This document shows, piece by piece, positions 51,692-59,688 of a stretch of DNA of 64,000 nucleotides (position 1 is the stretch's first letter; every line of letters begins with the position of its first letter). The notes beneath the pieces are model-generated. The model did not search any database and was not told the origin of the DNA. It was given only the letters and a program-made list of their open reading frames with translations. Location of the stretch: assembly GCF_009760405.1 (NCBI RefSeq), contig NZ_WRPP01000006.1, positions 372,001 to 436,000 on the forward strand. The letters are read 5' to 3'. The translations under genes were made by a program, and so were the position numbers. This stretch comes from Nocardia terrae. GTDB taxonomy: Bacteria; Actinomycetota; Actinomycetes; Mycobacteriales; Mycobacteriaceae.

Positions 51692-53002
51692 CTAGTCGAT
51701 GAAGTTCTTGAGCTCGTGCACGAGCTTCTGGATGCGTCCGGAAAGCACCGGGGTGCCGAGGTTTTTGAACCGTTCGCGGAACCACGGGTTGACGCTCTGA
51801 TGGCCGGAGCTGTTCACCGAGCCGACCGGGATGAGCTTCACCCCGGAGCGGTGGACGGCCTCCATGGACTCGAACAGTTCCTGGCACTGCCATTCGTAGA
51901 AATCCGAAATCCACACCAGCACGGTGTTCTTCGGATCGGTGATCTTGGGTTGCGCCAGGGTCATGGCGACCCGGCCGTCGGTGCCGCCCCCGAGATTGGT
52001 GCGCAGCAGCACCTCGAACGGGTCGTGCACCCAGGGGGTCAGATCCAGGGCATTGGTGTCGTAGGCGACCAGATGCACGTCGACCTTGGGCAGTCCGGCG
52101 AAGATCGAGGCCAGGATGGTGCAGTTCACCATGGCGTCGACCATCGAACCGGACTGGTCCACCACCACGATCATCTTCGCGGGCACGGTGCGTTTCGCGG
52201 TCTGCTTGTAGAACAGGCGGTCCACGTAGAGGCGCTCGTCCCGCGGATTCCAGTTGGGCAGGTTCTTCCAGATGGTCCGGTCCACATCGAGATTGCGCAG
52301 GATGCGCTTGGGCGGCACGGACCGGTCGATGGTGCCGACGCTGGTCTGCTGCACCTGGGTGCGCAGCACCTCGGCGACCTGATCGACGAAGCGCCGGATG
52401 AGCGCCTTGGCGTTGGCCAGCGCCACGCCGGACAGATTGTGCTTGTCCCGCAACAGCTGTTCGACCAGGGACATGCTGGGGGTGAGCTGGGCGGCCAGTT
52501 GCGGATCGGCCAGCACCTCGCGCAATCGCATGCGGGACACCAGCTCGCCCTCCAGACCGGCGAGCACGCCCTGCACGGCACCGGCCTGCTCCTCGCCCAG
52601 GCTGCGGCGCAGCCAGTTCGCGTCCGACTGCCAGCCTGCCAGCTGCGTGGCGCTGACCTGACCGGAGCCGGTCGCGAACACATTCAGCAGCAGCTTGGAA
52701 ACCAGTGCGGCGGTGCGGACGTCGGTCGCGCCGATCGGTTGGGTGGTATCGGGTTCGGTGGAATCGATTTCGGCATTCTCGGTTTCGGTGAAATCGAGGT
52801 TGTCGAACTCGTCCCTCATCTCCGGATAGCGTTGCACCACATTGTCGATGGACAGTCCCGGGTCCAGCACCGCGAGCGGCAGACCCAGGTCCTCCACGAT
52901 GCCCGCGCTCGCCTGCTCGAGGGTCGCCTGGCGGTCACCGGCGAAGATTCCGGCCATCAGCCGCCAGTACAGGATCTGGCGGCGTGTCTCATGATTCGTC
53001 AT
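51692..53002 (-). CDS. VWA-domain protein (MoxR partner)
   Basis: A 436-residue protein with a helical N-terminal half and a C-terminal von Willebrand factor A domain. The MIDAS motif is DQSGS (Asp282, Ser284, Ser286), followed by the conserved Thr/Asp segments GGTDGRVA and VWISDFYEW. It would bind Mg2+ and dock to a target with the MoxR ATPase. Its ATG overlaps the DUF5691 stop (ATGA). Confidence 0.9.
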   Translation of the reverse strand: MTNHETRRQILYWRLMAGIFAGDRQATLEQASAGIVEDLGLPLAVLDPGLSIDNVVQRYPEMRDEFDNLDFTETENAEIDSTEPDTTQPIGATDVRTAALVSKLLLNVFATGSGQVSATQLAGWQSDANWLRRSLGEEQAGAVQGVLAGLEGELVSRMRLREVLADPQLAAQLTPSMSLVEQLLRDKHNLSGVALANAKALIRRFVDQVAEVLRTQVQQTSVGTIDRSVPPKRILRNLDVDRTIWKNLPNWNPRDERLYVDRLFYKQTAKRTVPAKMIVVVDQSGSMVDAMVNCTILASIFAGLPKVDVHLVAYDTNALDLTPWVHDPFEVLLRTNLGGGTDGRVAMTLAQPKITDPKNTVLVWISDFYEWQCQELFESMEAVHRSGVKLIPVGSVNSSGHQSVNPWFRERFKNLGTPVLSGRIQKLVHELKNFID

Positions 53003-54372
53003 TTGCGCAGCAACCGTCCCGCTCGTTCCCGCAGCACCGCCACGGCGTCACCCGACTTCGCCTGTGCCTTGGCGACTTTCGGGTCGGTCGGGCCGAGCGC
53101 CCAGTCGCCGTTGTGGAAGTCGGTGAGCGTGCTCTTGACCTTGCGGCGCACGGCCAGCGGTCGCACCGACCAGCCGCCGTCCCAGCGCAGCAAGCCGATC
53201 ATCAGGCTGGAATTGGTCACCGCGACCGTGGTGAGCGGGCCCGCGGACGGCAGTGCGTCCAGCTCGACCCGGATCCTTTGATCACCCAATTCCATTGCGC
53301 CATCGCGGAATCGGTACCCCTCGAACAGAACCGGTTCGGCGATGTGGATCGGATCGCGATCCAGCGGCGCGACGGCCGGGGCCTGCGCCTGCGGCAGTTG
53401 CACGGTGGCGGTGACGAACGGATCGGCGGCCTCCCCGACCTTCGCCCGATCGTCATCCCACAGCAGGTCACCGGTAGCCAGCAGGGGCATGTCGGTGATT
53501 TCCAGCGTGCGGTGTCCGGCCAGCGCGGTGAGCAGCTGCCGATGTGTACCGAGCAGTTGCCAGATCGCCGGTCCCACAATGGTGTCCACCTTGGCGGCCA
53601 CCACGGAGACACGCACCCGGCGAGCCGGAGCGCCCGCGACCTCCAGGACGCCGTGCAGCTGTGCCTGCACCGCGGTCCCGTGCTCGTGCAGGTCGACGCC
53701 CAAGGGTAGAAGGCGACCCGAAACGGTCTCGGGCGCAGTGGATTCCGCGCCACGCCAGGACAGCAGCAGGGCGCGCGTCCACAGATCGGCCCAGCGGCGG
53801 GCCGGTATCCGATCCATGGTGGCGATCGGCGCCGAAGCGCCCAGCTCGGCGGTGAATCCGTCCAGCAGCATGGCCAGGCGTCGCAGTGCGGGATCGGCCA
53901 GCAGCGATTCCACGGTCTGGTCGGCGGCCGCCACCAGATCGTGGTCCACGCCGCGCCAGCCCGCGATGGCCAGCTCGCCCAGCCAGGCGCGGGAGCCCGC
54001 GGCCAAGGGGCTCGGGGCGGCGCTGTCCGAGGTCGTCGACCACTCGAATCGACTGCGGCCCAGAGCATTATCCGCTTGGTCCACCAGCGCGTCGTGTACG
54101 GCTCCGAGCAGAGCGGCGCGGGCGGCGGCCAGCGCCGACACCTCCTCGGCGCCGATCGCCCCGGTGCTCACCTTGGACACCGCCGCCGCGACCGCGTCGG
54201 CCAGCGGCGAGCCCGCCACCCCCGCGGCCAGCGCCGCCAATGCCGCGTTCTGCGGCTCGGAAACCCGCGCGAAGCCGTTGACCAGCGCGGTATCGAACCC
54301 GCTCACCGCTTCCAGAGCGGCCGACACACCCGCCGGCGCTTCCGTCAGCGCGGTCATCTGTATCGCCTGCAT
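52999..54372 (-). CDS. DUF5691-family protein
   Basis: A 457-residue Ala/Leu-rich protein without catalytic motifs that I can name. By context and general appearance it is the DUF5691 component that accompanies SWIM, MoxR and VWA genes in actinobacteria. The ATG at 54372 overlaps the SWIM-gene TGA by one base; the frame opens at 54399. Its stop overlaps the VWA start. Confidence 0.72.
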   Translation of the reverse strand: MQAIQMTALTEAPAGVSAALEAVSGFDTALVNGFARVSEPQNAALAALAAGVAGSPLADAVAAAVSKVSTGAIGAEEVSALAAARAALLGAVHDALVDQADNALGRSRFEWSTTSDSAAPSPLAAGSRAWLGELAIAGWRGVDHDLVAAADQTVESLLADPALRRLAMLLDGFTAELGASAPIATMDRIPARRWADLWTRALLLSWRGAESTAPETVSGRLLPLGVDLHEHGTAVQAQLHGVLEVAGAPARRVRVSVVAAKVDTIVGPAIWQLLGTHRQLLTALAGHRTLEITDMPLLATGDLLWDDDRAKVGEAADPFVTATVQLPQAQAPAVAPLDRDPIHIAEPVLFEGYRFRDGAMELGDQRIRVELDALPSAGPLTTVAVTNSSLMIGLLRWDGGWSVRPLAVRRKVKSTLTDFHNGDWALGPTDPKVAKAQAKSGDAVAVLRERAGRLLRK

Positions 54373-54881
54373 CAGCGACCCACCCCCGCCGGAAACCACT
54401 GCAACTCCGGAATCGGTGTCGCACTACCCGGCAACTCCAGGTAGGTCAGGTGCCGCAGGAACCGGCTGAACACCGCCGCGGCGGGCGCGGGATCACGAGA
54501 TCCGTTGAGGCAACCGGCAAGTCGTCCACCCTCGGGCACCTCGACCCGCAGGAACCGCGCCACTCGATCCTGCCCGTACTGCAACACCGCCTCCTCGATG
54601 AGCGCGTCGAGATGCTTGCAGCACCACCCCTGATTCAACCCGCCACACGGCCGATTGTTGTTGGTGCTGCAGCTGAGCCCATGCGTCCCCGCCGTCACCG
54701 ACGCCACATACACCCGCGAAATGTCCGACCCGCTCGACACCACGCCCTGCAGCCGCCCATCCGCCAACTCGACGAACGGCACCTTGTTCAGTTTCCGCGG
54801 CGCCACGGCGGGCAAAACCCTTACCACAGAAGCACTTTCCCAAGCCAGCTGATCCGGCTCGGTGTTCGGATTCGAGACCAT
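54372..54881 (-). CDS. SWIM zinc-finger protein
   Basis: A 169-residue protein. The zinc-binding part is LSCSTNNNRPCGG followed by WCCKHLDALIEEA; the final CxH plus upstream cysteines fit a SWIM finger (CxC...CxH with variation). SWIM domains bind DNA or proteins. The ATG at 54881 has an extended purine site (GGAGGGAGAA). It is the first gene of the MoxR/VWA operon and could be its recognition component. Confidence 0.8.
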   Translation of the reverse strand: MVSNPNTEPDQLAWESASVVRVLPAVAPRKLNKVPFVELADGRLQGVVSSGSDISRVYVASVTAGTHGLSCSTNNNRPCGGLNQGWCCKHLDALIEEAVLQYGQDRVARFLRVEVPEGGRLAGCLNGSRDPAPAAAVFSRFLRHLTYLELPGSATPIPELQWFPAGVGR

Positions 54882-55202
54882 CGTTCTCCCTCCCGGTCGA
54901 TCACGATGCGGCCAAAGGTAGGTGACCCCACCGACAAGTCCTTCGTAGCCGCTGAACCCGCTGGTGGACGCCCGTTCCGTGTCGGTGGGCAGTGCTAGAT
55001 TCCGGGTAGTTGTCGATCCTCGGACGAAACGGGGGGAGTGTCATGCGACTCGGAACAGTCACCATCGCAACGGTTCTCGCGGTGTGCGTCGGTGTCCTAC
55101 TGGGCGTACCGGTCCGGCTGTCAGCGGTCTGCCAGGCGCCTCGGGCAGGCTCGCGGAGTCGGCGCGCGGGCTCGCCGGCGAGCGACTGTGAGGAGCATTC
55201 GG
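54882..55202. other. Gap with a possible broken small exported-peptide gene
   Basis: An ATG at 55043 with a strong GGGGGAG site starts MRLGTVTIATVLAVCVGVLL, a signal-like sequence, on the plus strand. The frame then runs through Arg-rich residues into the VOC gene out of phase. In another frame the same stretch ends LAESARGLAGERL with a stop at 55191. A frameshift in a short secreted-protein gene is possible. Nothing else is seen in this 320-bp gap. Confidence 0.3.
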
Positions 55203-55715
55203 ATGGGCATCGCATCGGGGCCGGTCTTTCAGGTGGCGTGGGTCGTCACCGATCTCGAGGCGGCGGAGAAGGAATTCGGCGCGCGGTACGGGGTGGAGAA
55301 CTGGGTTCGGATTCCGGGGATTCACTTCGCACCGGAGACCTGCCGGTTTCGCGGTGCGCCCGCGGATTTCACCATCGACTCCTCGATGGGGTACGCGGGC
55401 GGGCAGCAGGTGGAGCTGATCACACCCGTTACGGGGGAGAGCCTCTACACCGAGGCGCTCGCGCAGGGCGGGCCGGGGCTGCACCACATCGCCTGGGTGC
55501 CGGATGATTTCGACGCCGCCGTGGCCGAATTGCGGGCGAGCGGTGTCGAAATCCTCCAGCACGGTGTGTTCGCCGAGGTCGGGATGGAGTCCGTCTATTA
55601 CTCCGGCGGCCCCCTCGGTTCCTTCGTAGAACTCCTGCGTCTGTCCCCCCAGGTCCGTGGCATGTTCGACGGTATGGTCCCGGAGGGCTACCGCAATCCC
55701 TGGCACGCCCGCTGA
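55203..55715 (+). CDS. VOC / glyoxalase-superfamily protein
   Basis: A 170-residue protein with two beta-alpha-beta-beta-beta units. Likely metal ligands lie in PVFQVAWVVTD, QQVELITP, GPGLHHIAWVPDDF and GSFVELL. It may be a dioxygenase, epimerase or lyase acting on a small molecule. The ATG at 55203 has GAGGAG about 8 bp upstream. The substrate is unknown. Confidence 0.82.
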   Translation: MGIASGPVFQVAWVVTDLEAAEKEFGARYGVENWVRIPGIHFAPETCRFRGAPADFTIDSSMGYAGGQQVELITPVTGESLYTEALAQGGPGLHHIAWVPDDFDAAVAELRASGVEILQHGVFAEVGMESVYYSGGPLGSFVELLRLSPQVRGMFDGMVPEGYRNPWHAR

Positions 55716-55824
55716 CCCGGAAGGGCGCGACGATACGGAATTGATGACAGGGCACGGCGGGCGCTCCCGGGAGAACCTGTGCGGTGAGGTGGCGGGATCA
55801 TGTGGGCGGCAAATATGCTGGGCG

Positions 55825-55845
55825 GCGTTTAATCCGGCTCAACGA
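55825..55845 (+). repeat. Left arm of a 21-bp inverted repeat flanking lysR
   Basis: This 21-bp sequence, core TTTAATCCGGCTCAACG, is the exact reverse complement of 56747-56767. It lies 9 bp before the LysR start codon. The arms are about 900 bp apart. Confidence 0.85.
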
Positions 55846-55854
55846 TTGGCGTCC

Positions 55855-56763
55855 ATGGTCGACCGTCTCGGGATCGAGGCATTTCTGATCCTCGCGGAGG
55901 AGCGGCATTTCGGGCGCACGGCACAACGCCTGCATCTGACGACCGGGCGGATCAGCCAGACGATCCGCAAGCTCGAACGCAATATCGGCGCACCGCTTTT
56001 CGAGCGGACCAGCCGCAAGGTGCAGCTCACGCCGCTGGGGGAGCGGCTGTATCGGCGGTTGCGCCCGGCCTACGACGAGATCGTGGCGGGCTTCGAGGAG
56101 GCCCGGTCGTTCGCGCAGGGGGCGTGCGGGGTGCTGCGGGTCGGGTTCGTCAGTTCCGCCGCGGGGCTGCTCGCCGTGGAGGCGGCCGTGCTGTTCGAGC
56201 AGCGGAATCCGGGTTGGCGCGCGGAAGCCAAGCAGGTGGCTCCGACCCACTGCCTGCGCGCCGTGCGGGAGCGGGATGTCGACGTCCTGATCGTGGTCAC
56301 CCCGCACGACGAACCCGACATGACCACCGGCCCGGAGTTCTTCACCGAACAGCGGGTGCTGGCGGTGTCCGCCGCCCACCCGTTCGCGCGGCGGCGGAGC
56401 GTGTCCATGAGCGATCTCGCCGATATCGAGCTGCTGTCGATCAATTCGACCGGCGACTTTCCCCGCGGCTGGCGCGCGGACCGGCTCGAACGGGGCGCGG
56501 GAGCGAGCTTCGACACCGTCGCCGAGGCCCTGGCGCTGATCGGCGCGGACCGCGGCGCCTATGTCTTCGGCGCGCAGATCATGCACTTCCACGCGCGACC
56601 GGACGTCCGCTATATCCCCATCCTCGACGCCGAGCCGATGGGGTGGGTGCCGACCTGGCTGACCGCTCGCGACGGCGAGGTCATTCGATCCTTCGTCGCC
56701 GCCGCCGTCGACACCCCGATCCCGGACTATTTCGGCCGCCACTCGTTCGTTGAGCCGGATTAA
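55855..56763 (+). CDS. LysR-family transcriptional regulator
   Basis: A 302-residue regulator. The N-terminal HTH is FLILAEERHFGRTAQRLHLTTGRISQTIRKLE (landmark), followed by a periplasmic-binding-like effector domain beginning GVLRVGFVSSAAG. The ATG at 55855 gives the standard start just before the helix. The last six codons and the stop lie inside the right arm of a perfect 21-bp inverted repeat whose left arm sits just upstream of the gene. The whole coding region is thus bracketed and could be inverted without loss of its C-terminus. Target genes are unknown. Confidence 0.9.
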   Translation: MVDRLGIEAFLILAEERHFGRTAQRLHLTTGRISQTIRKLERNIGAPLFERTSRKVQLTPLGERLYRRLRPAYDEIVAGFEEARSFAQGACGVLRVGFVSSAAGLLAVEAAVLFEQRNPGWRAEAKQVAPTHCLRAVRERDVDVLIVVTPHDEPDMTTGPEFFTEQRVLAVSAAHPFARRRSVSMSDLADIELLSINSTGDFPRGWRADRLERGAGASFDTVAEALALIGADRGAYVFGAQIMHFHARPDVRYIPILDAEPMGWVPTWLTARDGEVIRSFVAAAVDTPIPDYFGRHSFVEPD

Positions 56764-56767
56764 ACGC
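56747..56767 (-). repeat. Right arm of a 21-bp inverted repeat flanking lysR
   Basis: Perfect inverted copy of 55825-55845. It encodes the end of LysR (VEPD and the TAA) and ends 3 bp before the AraC-type gene start at 56770. Confidence 0.85.
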
Positions 56768-56769
56768 TC

Positions 56770-57801
56770 GTGTCATCGTTCGGTCTTGTTCCGGCTCTTG
56801 CGGAATCACAAGCTGGAGATGTGCTCGAAGCGACCGACAATGTGTTGTTGCCCCAGTCCGTCCTGCGCCACGCGGTGGGCGCCGGGCTGAAGCCGCGGCA
56901 GCTGGCGGCCGCGACCGGCTTGCCCAGCTGGTCGTTGAGCGGAGCGGAGGAGTACCGGGTGCCCAGCACCGGATACCTGCGCACCTGGGAGGTCGTCGAG
57001 CACGGTCTCGGCGATCCGAACGCGGCCATCGAGATCGCCAAGCGCTACGTCCTGGGGCAAGTCGGTTTGTACGACTACCTTTTCAGCACGGCGCCGACCC
57101 TCGGCGCGGGCCTGGAAGCCTGCGGCACCTACCTGGGCGCGATCACCACCAACTTCCGCATGGCGCCGGGACTGGAAACCGAGCAGGAGGTCACGTTCGA
57201 GATCTCCATGATCAACGGCGAAGGCCGGGGCCGGGAGCTGGCGGCGCAGTGGGGCCTGGCCGCGATCTTCACGCGCAGCCGCCTGATCATGGACGGGCCG
57301 GTGAATCCGGTGCGAATCGCGTTCGAGCAGCAGGCTCCACGCAACCACGACCAGCTGGTCGAGCTGTTCGGCACGACCGAGATCGATTTCGGCGCACCTT
57401 CGGACAGCATCACCGTCAGCGTCGCCGATCTGGCCCGCCCGCTGCGCACCGCGGACGCGCGACTGGCCGAGATCCTGCATCAGCACGCGGCCCGGACCCA
57501 GCCCGTGGCCCCGCCGCACGCGAGCACCTGGCTCGATCATCTGGCCGGAATCATTTCGACCGCGCTGGACGAGAATTCGGCCGGCATCGACGCGGTGGCC
57601 GCCCGCATGTACCTGAGCCGCCGCTCCCTGCAACGCCGGCTCAGTGAGCACGGCACCACCTGGCGGACCGAACTCGAGCGGGTGCGGCGGGCTCGCTACG
57701 AGACGGCCGATGCCTCGCTGGGCCGCTCGGGCCAGGCGGTGCTGCTCGGATACAAGGACCACCGCTCCGCCCGCCGAGCCGTGAAACGCTGGGACCGTTG
57801 A
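56770..57801 (+). CDS. AraC-family regulator with arabinose-binding-like N-terminal domain
   Basis: A 343-residue regulator. The N-terminal two thirds resemble the Arabinose_bd domain found in OruR/ArgR-like AraC proteins (PSTGYLRTWEVVEHGLGDPN and following). The C-terminal HTH contains SAGIDAVAARMYLSRRSLQRRLSEHGTTW and ends with an LLGYKDHRSARRAVKRW second helix. The listed GTG at 56770 is next to the inverted repeat; GTG codons at 56821 and 56839 are alternatives closer to the domain. The ligand is unknown. Confidence 0.85.
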   Translation: MSSFGLVPALAESQAGDVLEATDNVLLPQSVLRHAVGAGLKPRQLAAATGLPSWSLSGAEEYRVPSTGYLRTWEVVEHGLGDPNAAIEIAKRYVLGQVGLYDYLFSTAPTLGAGLEACGTYLGAITTNFRMAPGLETEQEVTFEISMINGEGRGRELAAQWGLAAIFTRSRLIMDGPVNPVRIAFEQQAPRNHDQLVELFGTTEIDFGAPSDSITVSVADLARPLRTADARLAEILHQHAARTQPVAPPHASTWLDHLAGIISTALDENSAGIDAVAARMYLSRRSLQRRLSEHGTTWRTELERVRRARYETADASLGRSGQAVLLGYKDHRSARRAVKRWDR

Positions 57802-57933
57802 CGCGTTCCGGACCGGGTTGGCACGTTTTTGCATTGTCGATGGCACATTTCGCCCTCCCCGCCGGACCGGCCTGCCGTGAGACTGACTGCACGGAGAATC
57901 GAATCGAGTGGGTTGACGTCGAGCGAGGAACGT

Positions 57934-59682
57934 GTGGGACAGATAAGACTCCTTGGGGGCGTGGCGATTTCGGCGGATGGCGGGGTGCGGCGGGTGGGCG
58001 GCCCGCGGGTGCGGATGCTGTTGGCGCTGCTCGCCGTGCAGCCGGGCCGGGTGATCAGCTGTGACGCGCTGATCTGCGGCATCTGGGGTGACGTCCTGCC
58101 CGCCGATCCGGCCAATGCGCTGCAGACCCTGGTGAAGCGGGTCCGCGCACTGCTGCCGCCGGATACGGCCGTGGAGTCGGCCGCGGGTGGCTACCGGCTG
58201 CGAATCGACGCCGACGACATCGACATTCATCGATTCGTGCGACTGGCCGAGGACGGGATGGCGCAATTCGAGGCCCGAGCCGCCGAACGCGCGGCCGAGC
58301 TGCTCGCTGCCGCGCTGGAGCTGTGGCGGGGTGAGGCGTTCGCCGACCTTCCCGAGAATCCCGACCTGTACTGGCATGCGGATCGTTTGAACCAGCTGCG
58401 ACTGGATGTGGTGGAAGCCCGCGCGGAGGTGTACCTGTCGCTGGGCCGCGGACGCGATCTGGTCGAGTCGCTCGCTCGCGAGCTGCGCGACGAGCCGTTG
58501 CGGGAGTCCCTGGCGGTGAAGCTGATCCAGGTACTCGTCGCCACCGGCCAGACGACCCGGGCCCGGGAGGTTTTCGACGCCACCCGCGCACTGTTGCGTG
58601 ACGAACTGGGCGTGCCGCCGTCGCCGGAACTGGTGGCCGCGATGGACCGGATCGACAGCGGCGCAGCCGAGTTCACGCCCGCGCTGCCGGTTCGGCTCAC
58701 CAGCCTGATCGGCCGGGAACCGGAGCTCGAGCGTCTCGGCGCGACGCTGGGCGCGACGCGACTGCTGACCCTCACCGGCCCCGGCGGCGTCGGCAAGACC
58801 AGCCTCGCCCTCGAGGCCGCCACCCGGCTGGCCGCCCGGTGGCGTGACGGCTGCCGGCTGATCGAACTGGCCGCGATCGCGGACGCGCGCACCGCCGGCG
58901 AGGTCATTCTGGCCGAGCTCGGCATGCACGCGGACCCGGAATCGGCCCACGTCTGCCCGATTCACCGTCCGGCGGTGGTCGGCCACAAGGAGTTGCTGCT
59001 CATCCTCGACAACTGCGAACACGTCCTGGACACCGCCGGACTCGTCGCCGAGCTACTGCATCGCTGCCCGAATCTGACGGTCCTCGCCACCAGCCGCGAG
59101 CCGCTCGGCATCCACGGCGAGACGCTGTTCCCGGTGGCGCCGCTGGCCGCGCCCGCGCTGGGCTCCGCGCCCGCCGAGGCGCTCGGATCGCCCGCGGTGC
59201 ATCTCTTCCTGGACCGGGCGCGGGCGGTCCGCTCGGGTTTCACCGTGACCGGCGACAACTGCGAGACCATCGCCGCCATCTGCCGTCGCCTGGACGGCAT
59301 TCCGCTGGCCCTGGAGCTGGCCGCGGCCCGCATCCACACCCTGACCCCCGCCCAGATCCTGGCCCGCCTCGACGACCGATTCCGCCTGCTGTCGGGCAAT
59401 CGCGCCGCCGCGGCCCGCCACCGCTCCCTCTACACCGCGATCGAATGGAGCTGGGAGTCCCTCGGCGACCCGGAACGCCGCATGGCGCAACGACTCTGGC
59501 TGTTCCCCGAGGGCGCCACCCTGGAAGCCCTCGAGGACGTCGGCGGCGGCGACGCGGCCGGACCGCTCAGTCGGCTCGTCGACAAGTCCCTGGTCGAATT
59601 CGACGGCCGCCGTTATCGCATGCTGGAGACCATCCAGGCGTTCGTCGGATCGACCGTCAGCTCCGAACAGCGTGTGGCATAA
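57934..59682 (+). CDS. AfsR/SARP-like regulator with BTAD and NB-ARC domains
   Basis: A 582-residue protein. An N-terminal OmpR-type winged helix (LLALLAVQPGRVISCDALI...ANALQTLVKRVRALL) is followed by a bacterial transcriptional activation domain (about 90-245) and an NB-ARC/STAND ATPase. The P-loop is GPGGVGKT at 282-289, Walker B is LLLILDNCEH, and LATSREPL and GIPLALELAAARI follow. It stops soon after the winged-helix region (MLETIQAFV), without the long TPR tail of most relatives, so it may be C-terminally shortened. The GTG at 57934 follows GAGGAA. SARP/AfsR proteins activate secondary-metabolite genes. Confidence 0.85.
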   Translation: MGQIRLLGGVAISADGGVRRVGGPRVRMLLALLAVQPGRVISCDALICGIWGDVLPADPANALQTLVKRVRALLPPDTAVESAAGGYRLRIDADDIDIHRFVRLAEDGMAQFEARAAERAAELLAAALELWRGEAFADLPENPDLYWHADRLNQLRLDVVEARAEVYLSLGRGRDLVESLARELRDEPLRESLAVKLIQVLVATGQTTRAREVFDATRALLRDELGVPPSPELVAAMDRIDSGAAEFTPALPVRLTSLIGREPELERLGATLGATRLLTLTGPGGVGKTSLALEAATRLAARWRDGCRLIELAAIADARTAGEVILAELGMHADPESAHVCPIHRPAVVGHKELLLILDNCEHVLDTAGLVAELLHRCPNLTVLATSREPLGIHGETLFPVAPLAAPALGSAPAEALGSPAVHLFLDRARAVRSGFTVTGDNCETIAAICRRLDGIPLALELAAARIHTLTPAQILARLDDRFRLLSGNRAAAARHRSLYTAIEWSWESLGDPERRMAQRLWLFPEGATLEALEDVGGGDAAGPLSRLVDKSLVEFDGRRYRMLETIQAFVGSTVSSEQRVA

Positions 59683-59688
59683 AGGATC

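Noticed and set aside
47933..53281. A 1782-codon open frame on the plus strand, antisense to most of the MoxR/VWA operon
   Set aside because: Translation is Arg/Gln/Gly/His-rich and lacks any domain. It mirrors the well-supported minus-strand genes, and long antisense frames are common in GC-rich DNA.
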